Source: an uncultured Bacteroidales bacterium
Lineage (GTDB): Bacteria; Bacteroidota; Bacteroidia; Bacteroidales; UBA932
DNA: 6,286 bases
Assembly: GCA_946616385.1 (NCBI GenBank)
Contig: CAMOIZ010000060.1
Span: 1-6,286, forward strand
Direction: 5' to 3'
The notes beneath the pieces are model-generated. The model worked only from the letters and a program-made list of their open reading frames with translations, did not search any database and was not told the DNA's origin. Made by a program: the position numbers and the translations under genes. Below, in pieces: positions 1 to 6,286 of this stretch (its first letter is position 1; each line of letters starts with the position of its first letter).

Positions 1-1176
1 ACGATTGTCGGCGCCGGTGCCTCCGGTTGCTTCTGCGCAGCGCAGTTGCACGAGGCTCTTCCCGGGGCCGACATCCGTATTATCGAAGCAGGTCCGCGTC
101 CTATGGCAAAACTGGCCATTACGGGAGGCGGACGTTGCAATATCAGCAATACCTTCGAGGAAGTCCGTAGTCTGGACGAAGTGTATCCGCGCGGCACGAA
201 TCTAATGAAGAGGGCGCTTGCAGAATATCCCGCCGGGCAGGTGCTCGACTGGTTCAGGCGGAGGGGAGTAGAGTTCGTTACCGAAGATGGAGGCCGTATC
301 TTCCCTGCTTCCATGGATGCCGGAGAAATCGTCAGGACGCTTCTTGGGGCTCTGGACGGCGTACGGATCGACTGTAACACAAGGGTAGAGAGTCTTGACG
401 ATTCAGCTTTCACCGTGATCACTACGGGTGGCGGCAGGGGGATGGAAATCCTAAGGAACCTGCCGGTAGAAATCGTTCAGCCCGTCCCTTCGCTGTTCAC
501 ATTCAATCTCTCGGATACCGAAGCCGGAGGAAGAAGCCTGCTCTGTACTCTTATGGGCACTTCAACAAAGGCGGTACTCTCGATTCCCGGCACCAGATTC
601 CGCTCTGAAGGAGACCTTCTCATTACTGACTGGGGCTTGAGCGGCCCTGCAGCTCTCAGGCTATCTTCTTATGCAGCGCGGCATCTTGCCGGTAATGGAT
701 ACCGTTCTCCCTTGATCATCAGGTGGATGTCCAGGACGGAAGAAGAAATCAGGATGCTGATCTCCGGTATAGGGGAGGCGAATCCTCGGAAGATGATCAA
801 ATCGGTACATCCGGACGGCATCAGCATCCGGCTGTGGGAGTATCTTCTCCAGCGTTCCGGCCTGAGGGAAGGTATGGTCTGGTCGGAACTTGGCAGCAGG
901 GGCTTGAACCGTCTGGTGCAAGTGATTCTGGCGGACGATTATTACATCAGCGGCAAGACGCGTTTCCGCGATGAATTCGTCAGCTGCGGCGGAGTGAGCC
1001 TCTCTTCCGTCAACATGAAAACTCTCGAATGCAAGGAGCGTGCGGGCGTGTTTTTTGCAGGCGAAGTATTGGATGTAGACGCTGTCACCGGCGGTTTCAA
1101 CCTGCAGGCGGCCTGGTCTACGGCACACATTGTGGCTAAAACTATTATTAACAGATATGATACGCAAGATTTCTGA
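1..1176 (+). CDS. HI0933/YhiN-family NAD(P)/FAD-dependent oxidoreductase (5' end cut by window)
   Basis: The frame is open from base 1, so the gene starts just before the window. The visible protein begins TIVGAGASG, the FAD-binding GxGxxG strand-loop that normally lies a few residues after Met, so only a handful of codons are missing. There are 391 visible residues against about 400 for the family. Family landmarks are GGGRCN at visible residues 42-47, TTGGG at about 141-145, LLITDWGLSGP at about 206-216, and the C-terminal signature GEVLDVDAVTGGFNLQ at about 354-369, which closes the FAD site. Members are soluble FAD proteins; some are annotated as aminoacetone oxidases or BaiN-like reductases, but the substrate cannot be read from sequence. 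The segment between residues 120 and 160 is short compared with E. coli YhiN as I recall it. The last 20 bp overlap the fprA start, suggesting translational coupling. The family call is secure; the specific reaction is unknown. Confidence 0.93.
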   Translation, partial: TIVGAGASGCFCAAQLHEALPGADIRIIEAGPRPMAKLAITGGGRCNISNTFEEVRSLDEVYPRGTNLMKRALAEYPAGQVLDWFRRRGVEFVTEDGGRIFPASMDAGEIVRTLLGALDGVRIDCNTRVESLDDSAFTVITTGGGRGMEILRNLPVEIVQPVPSLFTFNLSDTEAGGRSLLCTLMGTSTKAVLSIPGTRFRSEGDLLITDWGLSGPAALRLSSYAARHLAGNGYRSPLIIRWMSRTEEEIRMLISGIGEANPRKMIKSVHPDGISIRLWEYLLQRSGLREGMVWSELGSRGLNRLVQVILADDYYISGKTRFRDEFVSCGGVSLSSVNMKTLECKERAGVFFAGEVLDVDAVTGGFNLQAAWSTAHIVAKTIINRYDTQDF

Positions 1177-2353
1177 TTCTATCATCTACATCGGAACCGA
1201 CGATTTTTCCGATCCTTTGTTTGAAAACCAGTACGAGATACCCGATGGGATGTCGTATAATTCATATATCATCAAAGACACCAAAACCGCCATTCTCGAC
1301 TCTTCCGACAGCCGCACTGCCGAAGAATGGAAAGAGAATCTTATGGGGGCCCTGGAAGGTGCACAGCCGGATTATTTCGTCCTGCATCATATTGAGCCGG
1401 ATCATTCCGCACTCGTACCCTGGCTTGCCGAGACTTTCCCCACGCTGCAGTTCGTGGCGACGGCCAAGGCCCTGCAGATGGTTCCCCAGTTCTATCCCGG
1501 GCTTGACCTGGAAGGGCGCTCAATCGCCGTAAAGGAAGGGGACGTGCTTGAACTCGGCGCCCACAGCCTCAAGTTCTTCATGGCTCCCATGGTTCACTGG
1601 CCCGAGGTGATGATGAGTTACGAGCAGGCTGAGAAAGTGCTTTTCTCCGCTGATGCATTCGGAAAGTTCGGCGCTCTGAGCCGTAGCGGATTCGATTCGA
1701 CGGAAGAAGGGGACTGGGCCTGCGAAGCTCGCCGTTACTATTTCAACATAGTAGGGAAGTACGGCGGTCCTGTGCAGACTGTCCTGAAAAAACTGTCTTC
1801 GCTTGAAATCTCCACCATCTGCCCTCTTCACGGTCCGGTGCTGAAAGACGATCTCGGCGAGTATCTCCGCCTCTACAATATCTGGAGCAGTTACGGTGTT
1901 GAGAGCGACGGTGTGTTCGTCGCCTGCGCATCAATACACGGAAATACCCTGAAGGCGGCTGAGAAATTTGCCGATATGCTCCGCGAAAAGGGCGTGAAGG
2001 TCGCATTCTCCGACCTCACCCGCGACGATCAGGCCGAGGCTGTGGAAGACGCGTTCCGCTATGGCACGCTGGTGCTTGCTGCATCCTCATACGACGCCGG
2101 ACTGTTCCCTCCCGCCGCGGAGTTCATCTCACACCTTCAGGACAAGGGCTGGCAGAACCGCCGCGTCGGTCTCATCGAGAATGGTTCATGGGCACCGTCG
2201 GCAGGCCGCGTAATGAAAGAGAGGTTCGCAGCGATGAAGAATGTCACCATACTGGAACCTCTCGTAACAATCCGGAGTTCTATGAAGGATTCCGACCTCC
2301 CTGCTATGCAAGCGCTATCAGAATCAGTAACTGCGCAACCAGAACTCGCATAA
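1157..2353 (+). CDS. fprA: FprA-family A-type flavodiiron protein (O2/NO reductase)
   Basis: This 398-residue protein has the two-domain layout of class A flavodiiron proteins, which use a diiron site and FMN to reduce O2 to water and/or NO to N2O in the cytoplasm of anaerobes, usually with electrons from rubredoxin. The N-terminal metallo-beta-lactamase-like domain (about 1-245) carries all expected iron ligands: H78, E80, D82 and H83 in HIEPDH, H147 in MVHWPE, D166 in FSADAFG, and H225 in CPLHGP. The C-terminal flavodoxin domain (about 252-392) has the FMN phosphate loop SIHGNT at 259-264 and the ASSYDAG and ENGSWAPSAG loops. I chose ATG 1157 because MIRKISDSIIYIG matches the family N-terminus; an in-frame TTG at 1130 would add nine unlikely residues. 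The start lies inside the upstream flavoprotein gene, with no Shine-Dalgarno. No rubredoxin domain is fused, so the electron donor is encoded elsewhere. The 3' end overlaps the convergent transporter gene by 50 bp. Confidence 0.95.
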   Translation: MIRKISDSIIYIGTDDFSDPLFENQYEIPDGMSYNSYIIKDTKTAILDSSDSRTAEEWKENLMGALEGAQPDYFVLHHIEPDHSALVPWLAETFPTLQFVATAKALQMVPQFYPGLDLEGRSIAVKEGDVLELGAHSLKFFMAPMVHWPEVMMSYEQAEKVLFSADAFGKFGALSRSGFDSTEEGDWACEARRYYFNIVGKYGGPVQTVLKKLSSLEISTICPLHGPVLKDDLGEYLRLYNIWSSYGVESDGVFVACASIHGNTLKAAEKFADMLREKGVKVAFSDLTRDDQAEAVEDAFRYGTLVLAASSYDAGLFPPAAEFISHLQDKGWQNRRVGLIENGSWAPSAGRVMKERFAAMKNVTILEPLVTIRSSMKDSDLPAMQALSESVTAQPELA

Positions 2354-3989
2354 ACATTGCCAGCGGATAAACCGTAGCATAGTTTACCGAAGTATAATTG
2401 CTGTCATACGCCCCCTGTGCAAATGCAAGCACGGGGGGATTTGTTGTTGAGCCTGTGATGAGGCCGCAGATCTGGAAGAAATTCAGCTTGCAGACGAAAC
2501 GGCCGATGATCATGGTGACTGTTATAGGTACTATGGTAATCAGGGCTCCGTACAGAATCCACATGTAACCGCCGCCCACCAGGGAACTTACGAAGTTCTC
2601 ACCTGCACCGAGACCGACAGCCGCGAGGAAGAGGTTGATGCCTATCTCGCGAATCATCATATTGGCGCTCAGCGTGGTATAGGTCGTAATCTTGAGCTTG
2701 GGGCCGAAATAGCCGAGAAGGATGGCGATGATCAGCGGACCGCCGGCAAGTCCGAGTTTGACAGGCTGGGGAATGCCGGGGAAATGTATGGGGATGCTGC
2801 CGAATATCACTCCCAGGGCGATGCCTGCAAAGATGGGCACCAGATTGGGGTGGGAGAGCGTTTCGGGTTTGTTCCCGACCACTTTGGCAACGGCGTCGAT
2901 AGCTTCTTTGGTGCCTACTACCTGGATGCTGTCGCCCATTTGCAGGACCAGATTGGGACCTGCCACAAGTTCAAGTCCGGAACGCATCACACGGGTAACG
3001 GTTACACCGTAAGTGGAACGTATGTGTAGATTCTTGAGATGCTGTCCGGTAAGGGAAGACTTGGTGATGCTCAGGCGGCGGGAAACAAGATTTACGTCCA
3101 TCTTCTTCCAGTCGTCCAGATGCATTGGAACCTCTTCTCCGAAAATGATGCGGATGGCATCTACGTTGTGCTGGGAAGTGACTATGAGCACCTTGTCGCC
3201 CTTCTGCAGAATAGTGTCTGATCCGGGAACGAAGATGCTGCCGTCGCGCATCATCCTGGAAACCACGAACTCGTCGGTGTGTCCGGCCATTATGCTGCCG
3301 AGGGTCTTTCCGAAGATTGCCGGATTTTCGACCTCGCAATGCATGCGGCGGGCAGACTCTGCAGAGGATTCCTCGTTGTCGAGTGTCTCGCGTTCTTTGT
3401 CGACATCCACTTTGAAGACTGCCTTGTAGAGAATCAGAAGCATTATCACGGCGAGCACGCCGAGAGGGTAGGCAACGGCGTATGACGATGCAAGTCTGGA
3501 TGCGGCATCTCCGGCAGATTCGACGCTGATTCCTTCAGCAACAAGCACGTCTGAAAGAGTCTGCTGCGCGGCACCGAGACCTGGCGTATTGGTGACTGCA
3601 CCGGACATTACGCCGACCATGGTATCCAGACGCTCACCTGTGAGGTAATGGATCAGTATGGCCATTCCTCCGGCCATCAGTACCATCCCGACTGCAAGGA
3701 GGTTCATGGTCACTCCACCTTTCTTGAAAGAATGGAAGAAACCGGGACCGACCTGCAGACCTATCGAAAAGACGAAGAGAATGAGACCGAAATCCTTGAT
3801 GAAAGACAAAGCCGTAGGATTCGCCCTGAAGCCGAAGTGGCTGAGTATGATTCCGATGAAGAGTATCCAGGTCGAACCTATCGATACTCCTTTTATTTTG
3901 AAACGCCCCAGGAAAAGTCCAAGGGCGATAACGACTGCAAAGAGCAGTATGGTATGGGCTATGCCTGTACCGGTAAAGAGATCTGCCAT
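2304..3989 (-). CDS. AspT/YidE/YbjL-family putative transporter with two TrkA-C domains
   Basis: This 561-residue inner-membrane protein has the YidE/YbjL architecture. A first block of hydrophobic segments (about residues 10-190) is followed by a soluble centre with two RCK_C/TrkA-C domains (about 215-285 and 298-372), then a second membrane block (about 381-560). The two membrane halves are the AspT-Asp/Ala-exchanger duplication, and each carries its signature: AVTNTPGLGAAQQTL near 131-145 and GSTTNPPVLAFA near 513-524. AspT itself exchanges aspartate for alanine; YidE/YbjL members have no firmly known substrate, so an amino-acid or dicarboxylate substrate is inference. TrkA-C domains usually bind small ligands and gate transport. 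The ATG follows the upstream lipoprotein stop codon after one base, with no Shine-Dalgarno, so translation is probably coupled. The last 50 bp overlap the fprA 3' end, yet the C-terminal YATVYPLAMFMRVLVAQ is family-typical, so the overlap is not a misread stop. Confidence 0.93.
   Translation of the reverse strand: MADLFTGTGIAHTILLFAVVIALGLFLGRFKIKGVSIGSTWILFIGIILSHFGFRANPTALSFIKDFGLILFVFSIGLQVGPGFFHSFKKGGVTMNLLAVGMVLMAGGMAILIHYLTGERLDTMVGVMSGAVTNTPGLGAAQQTLSDVLVAEGISVESAGDAASRLASSYAVAYPLGVLAVIMLLILYKAVFKVDVDKERETLDNEESSAESARRMHCEVENPAIFGKTLGSIMAGHTDEFVVSRMMRDGSIFVPGSDTILQKGDKVLIVTSQHNVDAIRIIFGEEVPMHLDDWKKMDVNLVSRRLSITKSSLTGQHLKNLHIRSTYGVTVTRVMRSGLELVAGPNLVLQMGDSIQVVGTKEAIDAVAKVVGNKPETLSHPNLVPIFAGIALGVIFGSIPIHFPGIPQPVKLGLAGGPLIIAILLGYFGPKLKITTYTTLSANMMIREIGINLFLAAVGLGAGENFVSSLVGGGYMWILYGALITIVPITVTMIIGRFVCKLNFFQICGLITGSTTNPPVLAFAQGAYDSNYTSVNYATVYPLAMFMRVLVAQLLILIALA
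2411..2448 (+). terminator. Candidate intrinsic terminator of the fprA transcript, inside the convergent transporter gene
   Basis: CCCCCTGTGC (2411-2420) can pair with GCACGGGGGG (2429-2438) around an 8-nt loop. In the + strand RNA all ten pairs form, one of them a G-U wobble. A T-rich tail, ATTTGTTGTTG, follows. The hairpin begins 57 bases after the fprA stop. In the minus-strand RNA the wobble becomes an A-C mismatch and the tail is not T-rich, so the element is oriented for the + transcript. The same bases encode the conserved NPPVLAFAQG segment of the transporter, so part of the symmetry may be chance codon usage. Confidence 0.45.
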
Positions 3990-3990
3990 A

Positions 3991-5592
3991 CTACCACTCG
4001 TATTCGAAACGGATATCTACGGGAATCTTCTCGAGGCGGATGTTGATGAAATCGGCCTCCAGATCCTTTCCTACAGAAGAATACTTGCGGATAAACTCTT
4101 GGGCGGCAGCCTTGTTGCCCTCTGCCTGGATCTTCAGCAGTTCGCCGGCGAGAGATGCGACGGCCTTCTCGGCATTGTCATAGTTGACGGTATAGTGGCC
4201 GTTTGGATTGCGGTTGAAGGAACCGTTGGCTGCAAGGTAATTGTAGCAGATGATATTTGCGCGTCCGAGGGCCTCGGCGTTGCCGAAACGTCCGGAACGG
4301 ATGAAACTCGTGAGGGCGGTGGTGAGGGCGTCCTCCTTGGAAAGTGTAGCGTTAAGCTCGTGGCGGGCCATGAGCTGGCTGGCGAGGTAAACTCCGAGGA
4401 TGTCGGCCTTGGCCTCTTCGATGGTCTGGGCTTCATTGCCAAGAGCTTCGGCTACCGGGGTTCCGTTCAAGGTCTTCTTGACACCGAGGCCGTGTGCGAT
4501 TTCGCGGAAAGCGATATTCCAGAAGAACGCGTTGGCATCTACGTGAGCGCGCTGGTCAACGTCGATCACTACGTTTGCTACAGGAGCTACGATCTCGTTG
4601 AACTTCGCAGTGATGATATTCTCCATGAGGATGGTGCGCGATCCGCGCTCCCTCTGCACGCGCTCGTCGAAGGGAAGGTTGATTGCGATGACCTTTACGC
4701 CGGCATTAGCCTTGCCGCCATAGTAGAGGGCGTCGCAGGAGAAGATATCGGAATGGGAACCGGGCACGAATGCCTTGTAGGCGTCATCGCAGGGGAGCAT
4801 CTGCTGGAACTCGGCCATGCGGCTGGTGAGTTTGCTGAGTTCCTCGGTGCGGGCGACGTTCTTGAGAAGGACGAATGCCTCGTAGGACTTCTTGAGACCG
4901 TAGAGTTCGTCGTCATTGGTTTCGTCGGGTCCGAGGACAAGGTCCATCTTGCTGTCTTCCATCTCGAGCCAGGCGATGTCGCTGTGATAGTAGTCGTCGG
5001 ACTTGAGGGCGTCGATCTTCGCAAGGAGATAGGCGCGGACGCTGGGCTTGATGGTGATGTCGGCCGCTGCGCGCAGATAGTTGCAGATCTTTTCGATATC
5101 CTCTGCGAAGTAGTTGTGGAACCACTCCACCTTGAGGCTGCCGTCATCTGAACGGGTGATCATGGTGTACGGGCTGTATTTGGCAGGATCCGCTATTGCG
5201 TCGAACTCCTCCTCGGTCATGTCGGCGGGGTAGAAGTTGGAGCCGGCGGGCATCATGCCATATCCTTCTACGAAGGGGCGTCCGCTGCGGCGGTCCCAGG
5301 GACCGTAGTTGACCTCGGCGTATGCCTTGGCGGCGGGATCCGCTATGCTCAGAAGGGCGGCAGGATCGGAGAAGGCCTGCTTCTTGTAAATTTCGTCGGC
5401 CTGCATGGCGGCGAATTTATAGAGGTTCAGGCACTCCTTGCCATTGTCGGTGATGTCGGAGAGATCCGGAGCGGCAATCTTGACTATCTGATATTTGTCG
5501 AGCTCGGTACTAAGTACGCTTTTCTTTGTGCTGTTGCACGCCACAAGCGCCAGTGTAGCGCACAAAAATGAAACAACAACTGCTTTTTTCAT
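3991..5592 (-). CDS. M49 (dipeptidyl-peptidase III)-like lipoprotein with altered zinc motif
   Basis: The 533-residue protein starts with a lipoprotein signal: MKK, a hydrophobic stretch, then lipobox LVAC with C19 as the lipidated residue. No acidic run follows C19, so a surface-export signal is not evident and a periplasm-facing anchor is more likely. The body resembles the M49 branch with a five-residue zinc motif, described for Caldithrix abyssi DPP III (HEISH, from memory). Family-like stretches are NYGPWDRRSGRPFVEGYG (95-112), SNFYPADMT (118-126), SDIAWLEMED (204-213), INLPFDER (304-311) and IEEAKADILG (391-400), the second metal motif with E392/E393. The first motif reads R363-E-I-A-H367, so the first zinc His of HEXXH is Arg; E364 and H367 remain. 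Activity is therefore uncertain: it may be a degenerate enzyme, a binding protein, or use another ligand. A promoter lies just upstream; the transporter gene follows after 1 bp. The family call is good; function is open. Confidence 0.85.
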   Translation of the reverse strand: MKKAVVVSFLCATLALVACNSTKKSVLSTELDKYQIVKIAAPDLSDITDNGKECLNLYKFAAMQADEIYKKQAFSDPAALLSIADPAAKAYAEVNYGPWDRRSGRPFVEGYGMMPAGSNFYPADMTEEEFDAIADPAKYSPYTMITRSDDGSLKVEWFHNYFAEDIEKICNYLRAAADITIKPSVRAYLLAKIDALKSDDYYHSDIAWLEMEDSKMDLVLGPDETNDDELYGLKKSYEAFVLLKNVARTEELSKLTSRMAEFQQMLPCDDAYKAFVPGSHSDIFSCDALYYGGKANAGVKVIAINLPFDERVQRERGSRTILMENIITAKFNEIVAPVANVVIDVDQRAHVDANAFFWNIAFREIAHGLGVKKTLNGTPVAEALGNEAQTIEEAKADILGVYLASQLMARHELNATLSKEDALTTALTSFIRSGRFGNAEALGRANIICYNYLAANGSFNRNPNGHYTVNYDNAEKAVASLAGELLKIQAEGNKAAAQEFIRKYSSVGKDLEADFINIRLEKIPVDIRFEYEW

Positions 5593-5606
5593 GACTATTT
5601 TTACAA

Positions 5607-5618
5607 TTTGCGCGCAAA
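5607..5618. repeat. 12-bp perfect palindrome overlapping the -7 element
   Basis: TTTGCGCGCAAA reads the same on both strands. Its right half on the + strand covers the TTTG end of the minus-strand -7 box, and its other half spans the expected transcription start, 14 bases before the lipoprotein ATG. A dimeric repressor site is possible, but half the symmetry comes from the promoter consensus itself and there is only one copy in the window. Confidence 0.4.
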
Positions 5619-5645
5619 AATAGCAATAATTGTTGTCATTTCATA
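5615..5645 (-). promoter_or_regulatory. Bacteroidetes-type promoter for the M49-like lipoprotein and transporter genes
   Basis: Read on the minus strand, TATTTTTG (5622 down to 5615) matches the Bacteroidetes -7 consensus TAnnTTTG exactly. Nineteen bases upstream, TATG (5645 to 5642) matches the -33 element TTTG in three of four positions. The -7 box ends 22 bases before the ATG at 5592, so the 5' leader would be short, about 15-20 nt, and A/T rich without a Shine-Dalgarno, as is usual in this phylum. It should drive both the lipoprotein gene and the transporter gene. The match is by eye and no transcription start is known. Confidence 0.6.
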
Positions 5646-5659
5646 ACTTTAAGCATACT

Positions 5660-6286
5660 TTATGCTCCTTGTTCTATTTTGCAATCCGCCGGGGCGAGGA
5701 TGTTTTCGTCTATGGTAATTGAACCTATTTTTCCGCTTACCTTGATGTGCCCGCTGCGAGGATTCTTGATATCGGTGACATCACCTGTGATCCGGGCCTC
5801 CAGGATACTGTCCTCGAAACAACGGTCGCATGCCGTATCGAAAGTGCAGTCTTCCAGGGTAAGTCCGTCCACATAGCAAAGCGGCTGCTCACCGCTGATG
5901 TGGCAGCGTACCAGTTTCAGATTCTTTGAATGCCATCCAAGATACTCGCCGTCAAGTTCGCTGTCGTATACAGTGACGTTCTCCGTTTCCCAGAAGGCAT
6001 CCTTGGTAACAATGCGGGCATTTCGTACAACGGCGTTTCTTACGTATTGGAATACATATTTCGAATCGGATTCGAGTCCGTCCACATCTACATTTTCGCA
6101 GAACATGAACGGGTAGGTGCCATCGTGCAACTTGACATTCCGGACTTTCAGGTTTTTGACCTTCCAGAAGGTTTCGTCGGCATCGTTGATATTTACGTTC
6201 TCGAGGGAGAGCCCGTTCATTTCGCGGAAGAACTTGGGGCCGTCGATGACGCTGTCGCGCATGGTCATGTCGTTGCTGTACCAGAT
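5660..6286 (-). CDS. DUF3737 family right-handed beta-helix protein (5' end beyond window)
   Basis: 208 residues plus a TAA stop are visible, and the frame stays open to the window edge. The Met at 6268 is probably internal: the preceding codons read IWYSND and continue the family pattern seen in DUF3737 proteins, which I recall as about 280 residues, so roughly a quarter at the N-terminus is missing. The protein is built of about nine rungs of 18-21 residues, each with an N-(V/L)-x-(V/L) strand followed by an aromatic-rich turn, for example TFWKVKNLKVRNVKL, AFWETENVTVYDSEL and YLGWHSKNLKLVRCHI. This fits a pectin-lyase-like beta-helix. There is no signal peptide in the visible part, and none can be judged for the missing end. 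The biochemical role of DUF3737 is not known to me; the fold suggests carbohydrate or other surface binding, but that is inference. The next gene on this strand begins 67 bp downstream behind its own promoter, so they need not share an operon. Confidence 0.85.
   Translation of the reverse strand: MWYSNDMTMRDSVIDGPKFFREMNGLSLENVNINDADETFWKVKNLKVRNVKLHDGTYPFMFCENVDVDGLESDSKYVFQYVRNAVVRNARIVTKDAFWETENVTVYDSELDGEYLGWHSKNLKLVRCHISGEQPLCYVDGLTLEDCTFDTACDRCFEDSILEARITGDVTDIKNPRSGHIKVSGKIGSITIDENILAPADCKIEQGA

Noticed and set aside
46..48. TTG at 46 as the start of the HI0933-family gene
   Set aside because: The frame is open to base 1 and the upstream codons encode the essential GAGASG FAD motif, so the true start lies before the window.
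1130..1156. TTG at 1130 as the fprA start
   Set aside because: It would add MWLKLLLTD, which is not family-like; the ATG at 1157 gives the standard N-terminus.
661..1185. A 174-codon open frame on the minus strand opposite the HI0933-family gene
   Set aside because: It is fully covered by a gene with clear family motifs and has no recognisable domain; the open frame is a composition effect.
3658..5151. A 497-codon open frame on the + strand opposite the transporter and lipoprotein genes
   Set aside because: It spans the antisense of two well-recognised genes, is rich in Gly, Val, Glu and Asp as expected from reversed codons, and shows no family motif.
5652..5666. Six-base inverted repeat AGCATA-CTT-TATGCT at the DUF3737 stop as a terminator
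   Set aside because: The stem is short and A/T rich, and no T-run follows on the minus strand.
6266..6268. ATG at 6268 (minus strand) as the start of the DUF3737 gene
   Set aside because: The six codons before it (IWYSND) continue the family pattern to the window edge, so this Met is probably internal.
1..6286. Search for tRNA, rRNA, CRISPR repeats, insertion sequences or prophage genes
   Set aside because: Nothing of these kinds is visible; coding sequence fills almost the entire window and the only clear gap is 5593-5659.

Overview
The window looks like an ordinary chromosomal segment from a Bacteroidales-type bacterium. Four things point that way. The proteins are typical of that order: an FprA-type flavodiiron protein, a YidE/YbjL (AspT-type) transporter, and an M49-like lipoprotein. 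Start codons sit behind A/T-rich leaders or gene overlaps with no Shine-Dalgarno sequence. The one clear intergenic promoter matches the Bacteroidetes pattern TAnnTTTG. GC content looks moderately high by eye, which would suit a rumen or gut Bacteroidales lineage (Alistipes-like or uncultured), but the genus cannot be fixed from this sequence.

Left part, + strand (1-2353): a HI0933/YhiN-family FAD flavoprotein, missing only its first few codons at the window edge, overlaps by 20 bp the start of an A-type flavodiiron protein (FprA) with a complete diiron ligand set. The two are probably co-transcribed and translationally coupled. FprA-type enzymes reduce O2 and/or NO in anaerobes; the role of the HI0933 flavoprotein is uncertain.

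Right part, - strand (2304-6286), read from right to left: a DUF3737 beta-helix protein that runs off the window edge; a 67-bp intergenic region with a promoter and a 12-bp palindrome; an M49 (dipeptidyl-peptidase III)-like lipoprotein; and, after a single base, an AspT/YidE/YbjL-family transporter. The lipoprotein and transporter form a tight two-gene unit that may link periplasmic peptide handling to transport of a small acidic or amino-acid-like substrate (inference). The lipoprotein has Arg where the first zinc-binding His of HEXXH is expected.

The two sides converge. The fprA and transporter reading frames overlap tail to tail by 50 bp, and a terminator-like hairpin for the + strand lies inside the transporter coding sequence. 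I found no RNA genes, mobile elements, CRISPR arrays or long repeats, and no gene-free stretch longer than about 70 bp. Nothing here amounts to a clearly new system. The best leads are the altered zinc motif, the embedded terminator and the promoter palindrome.
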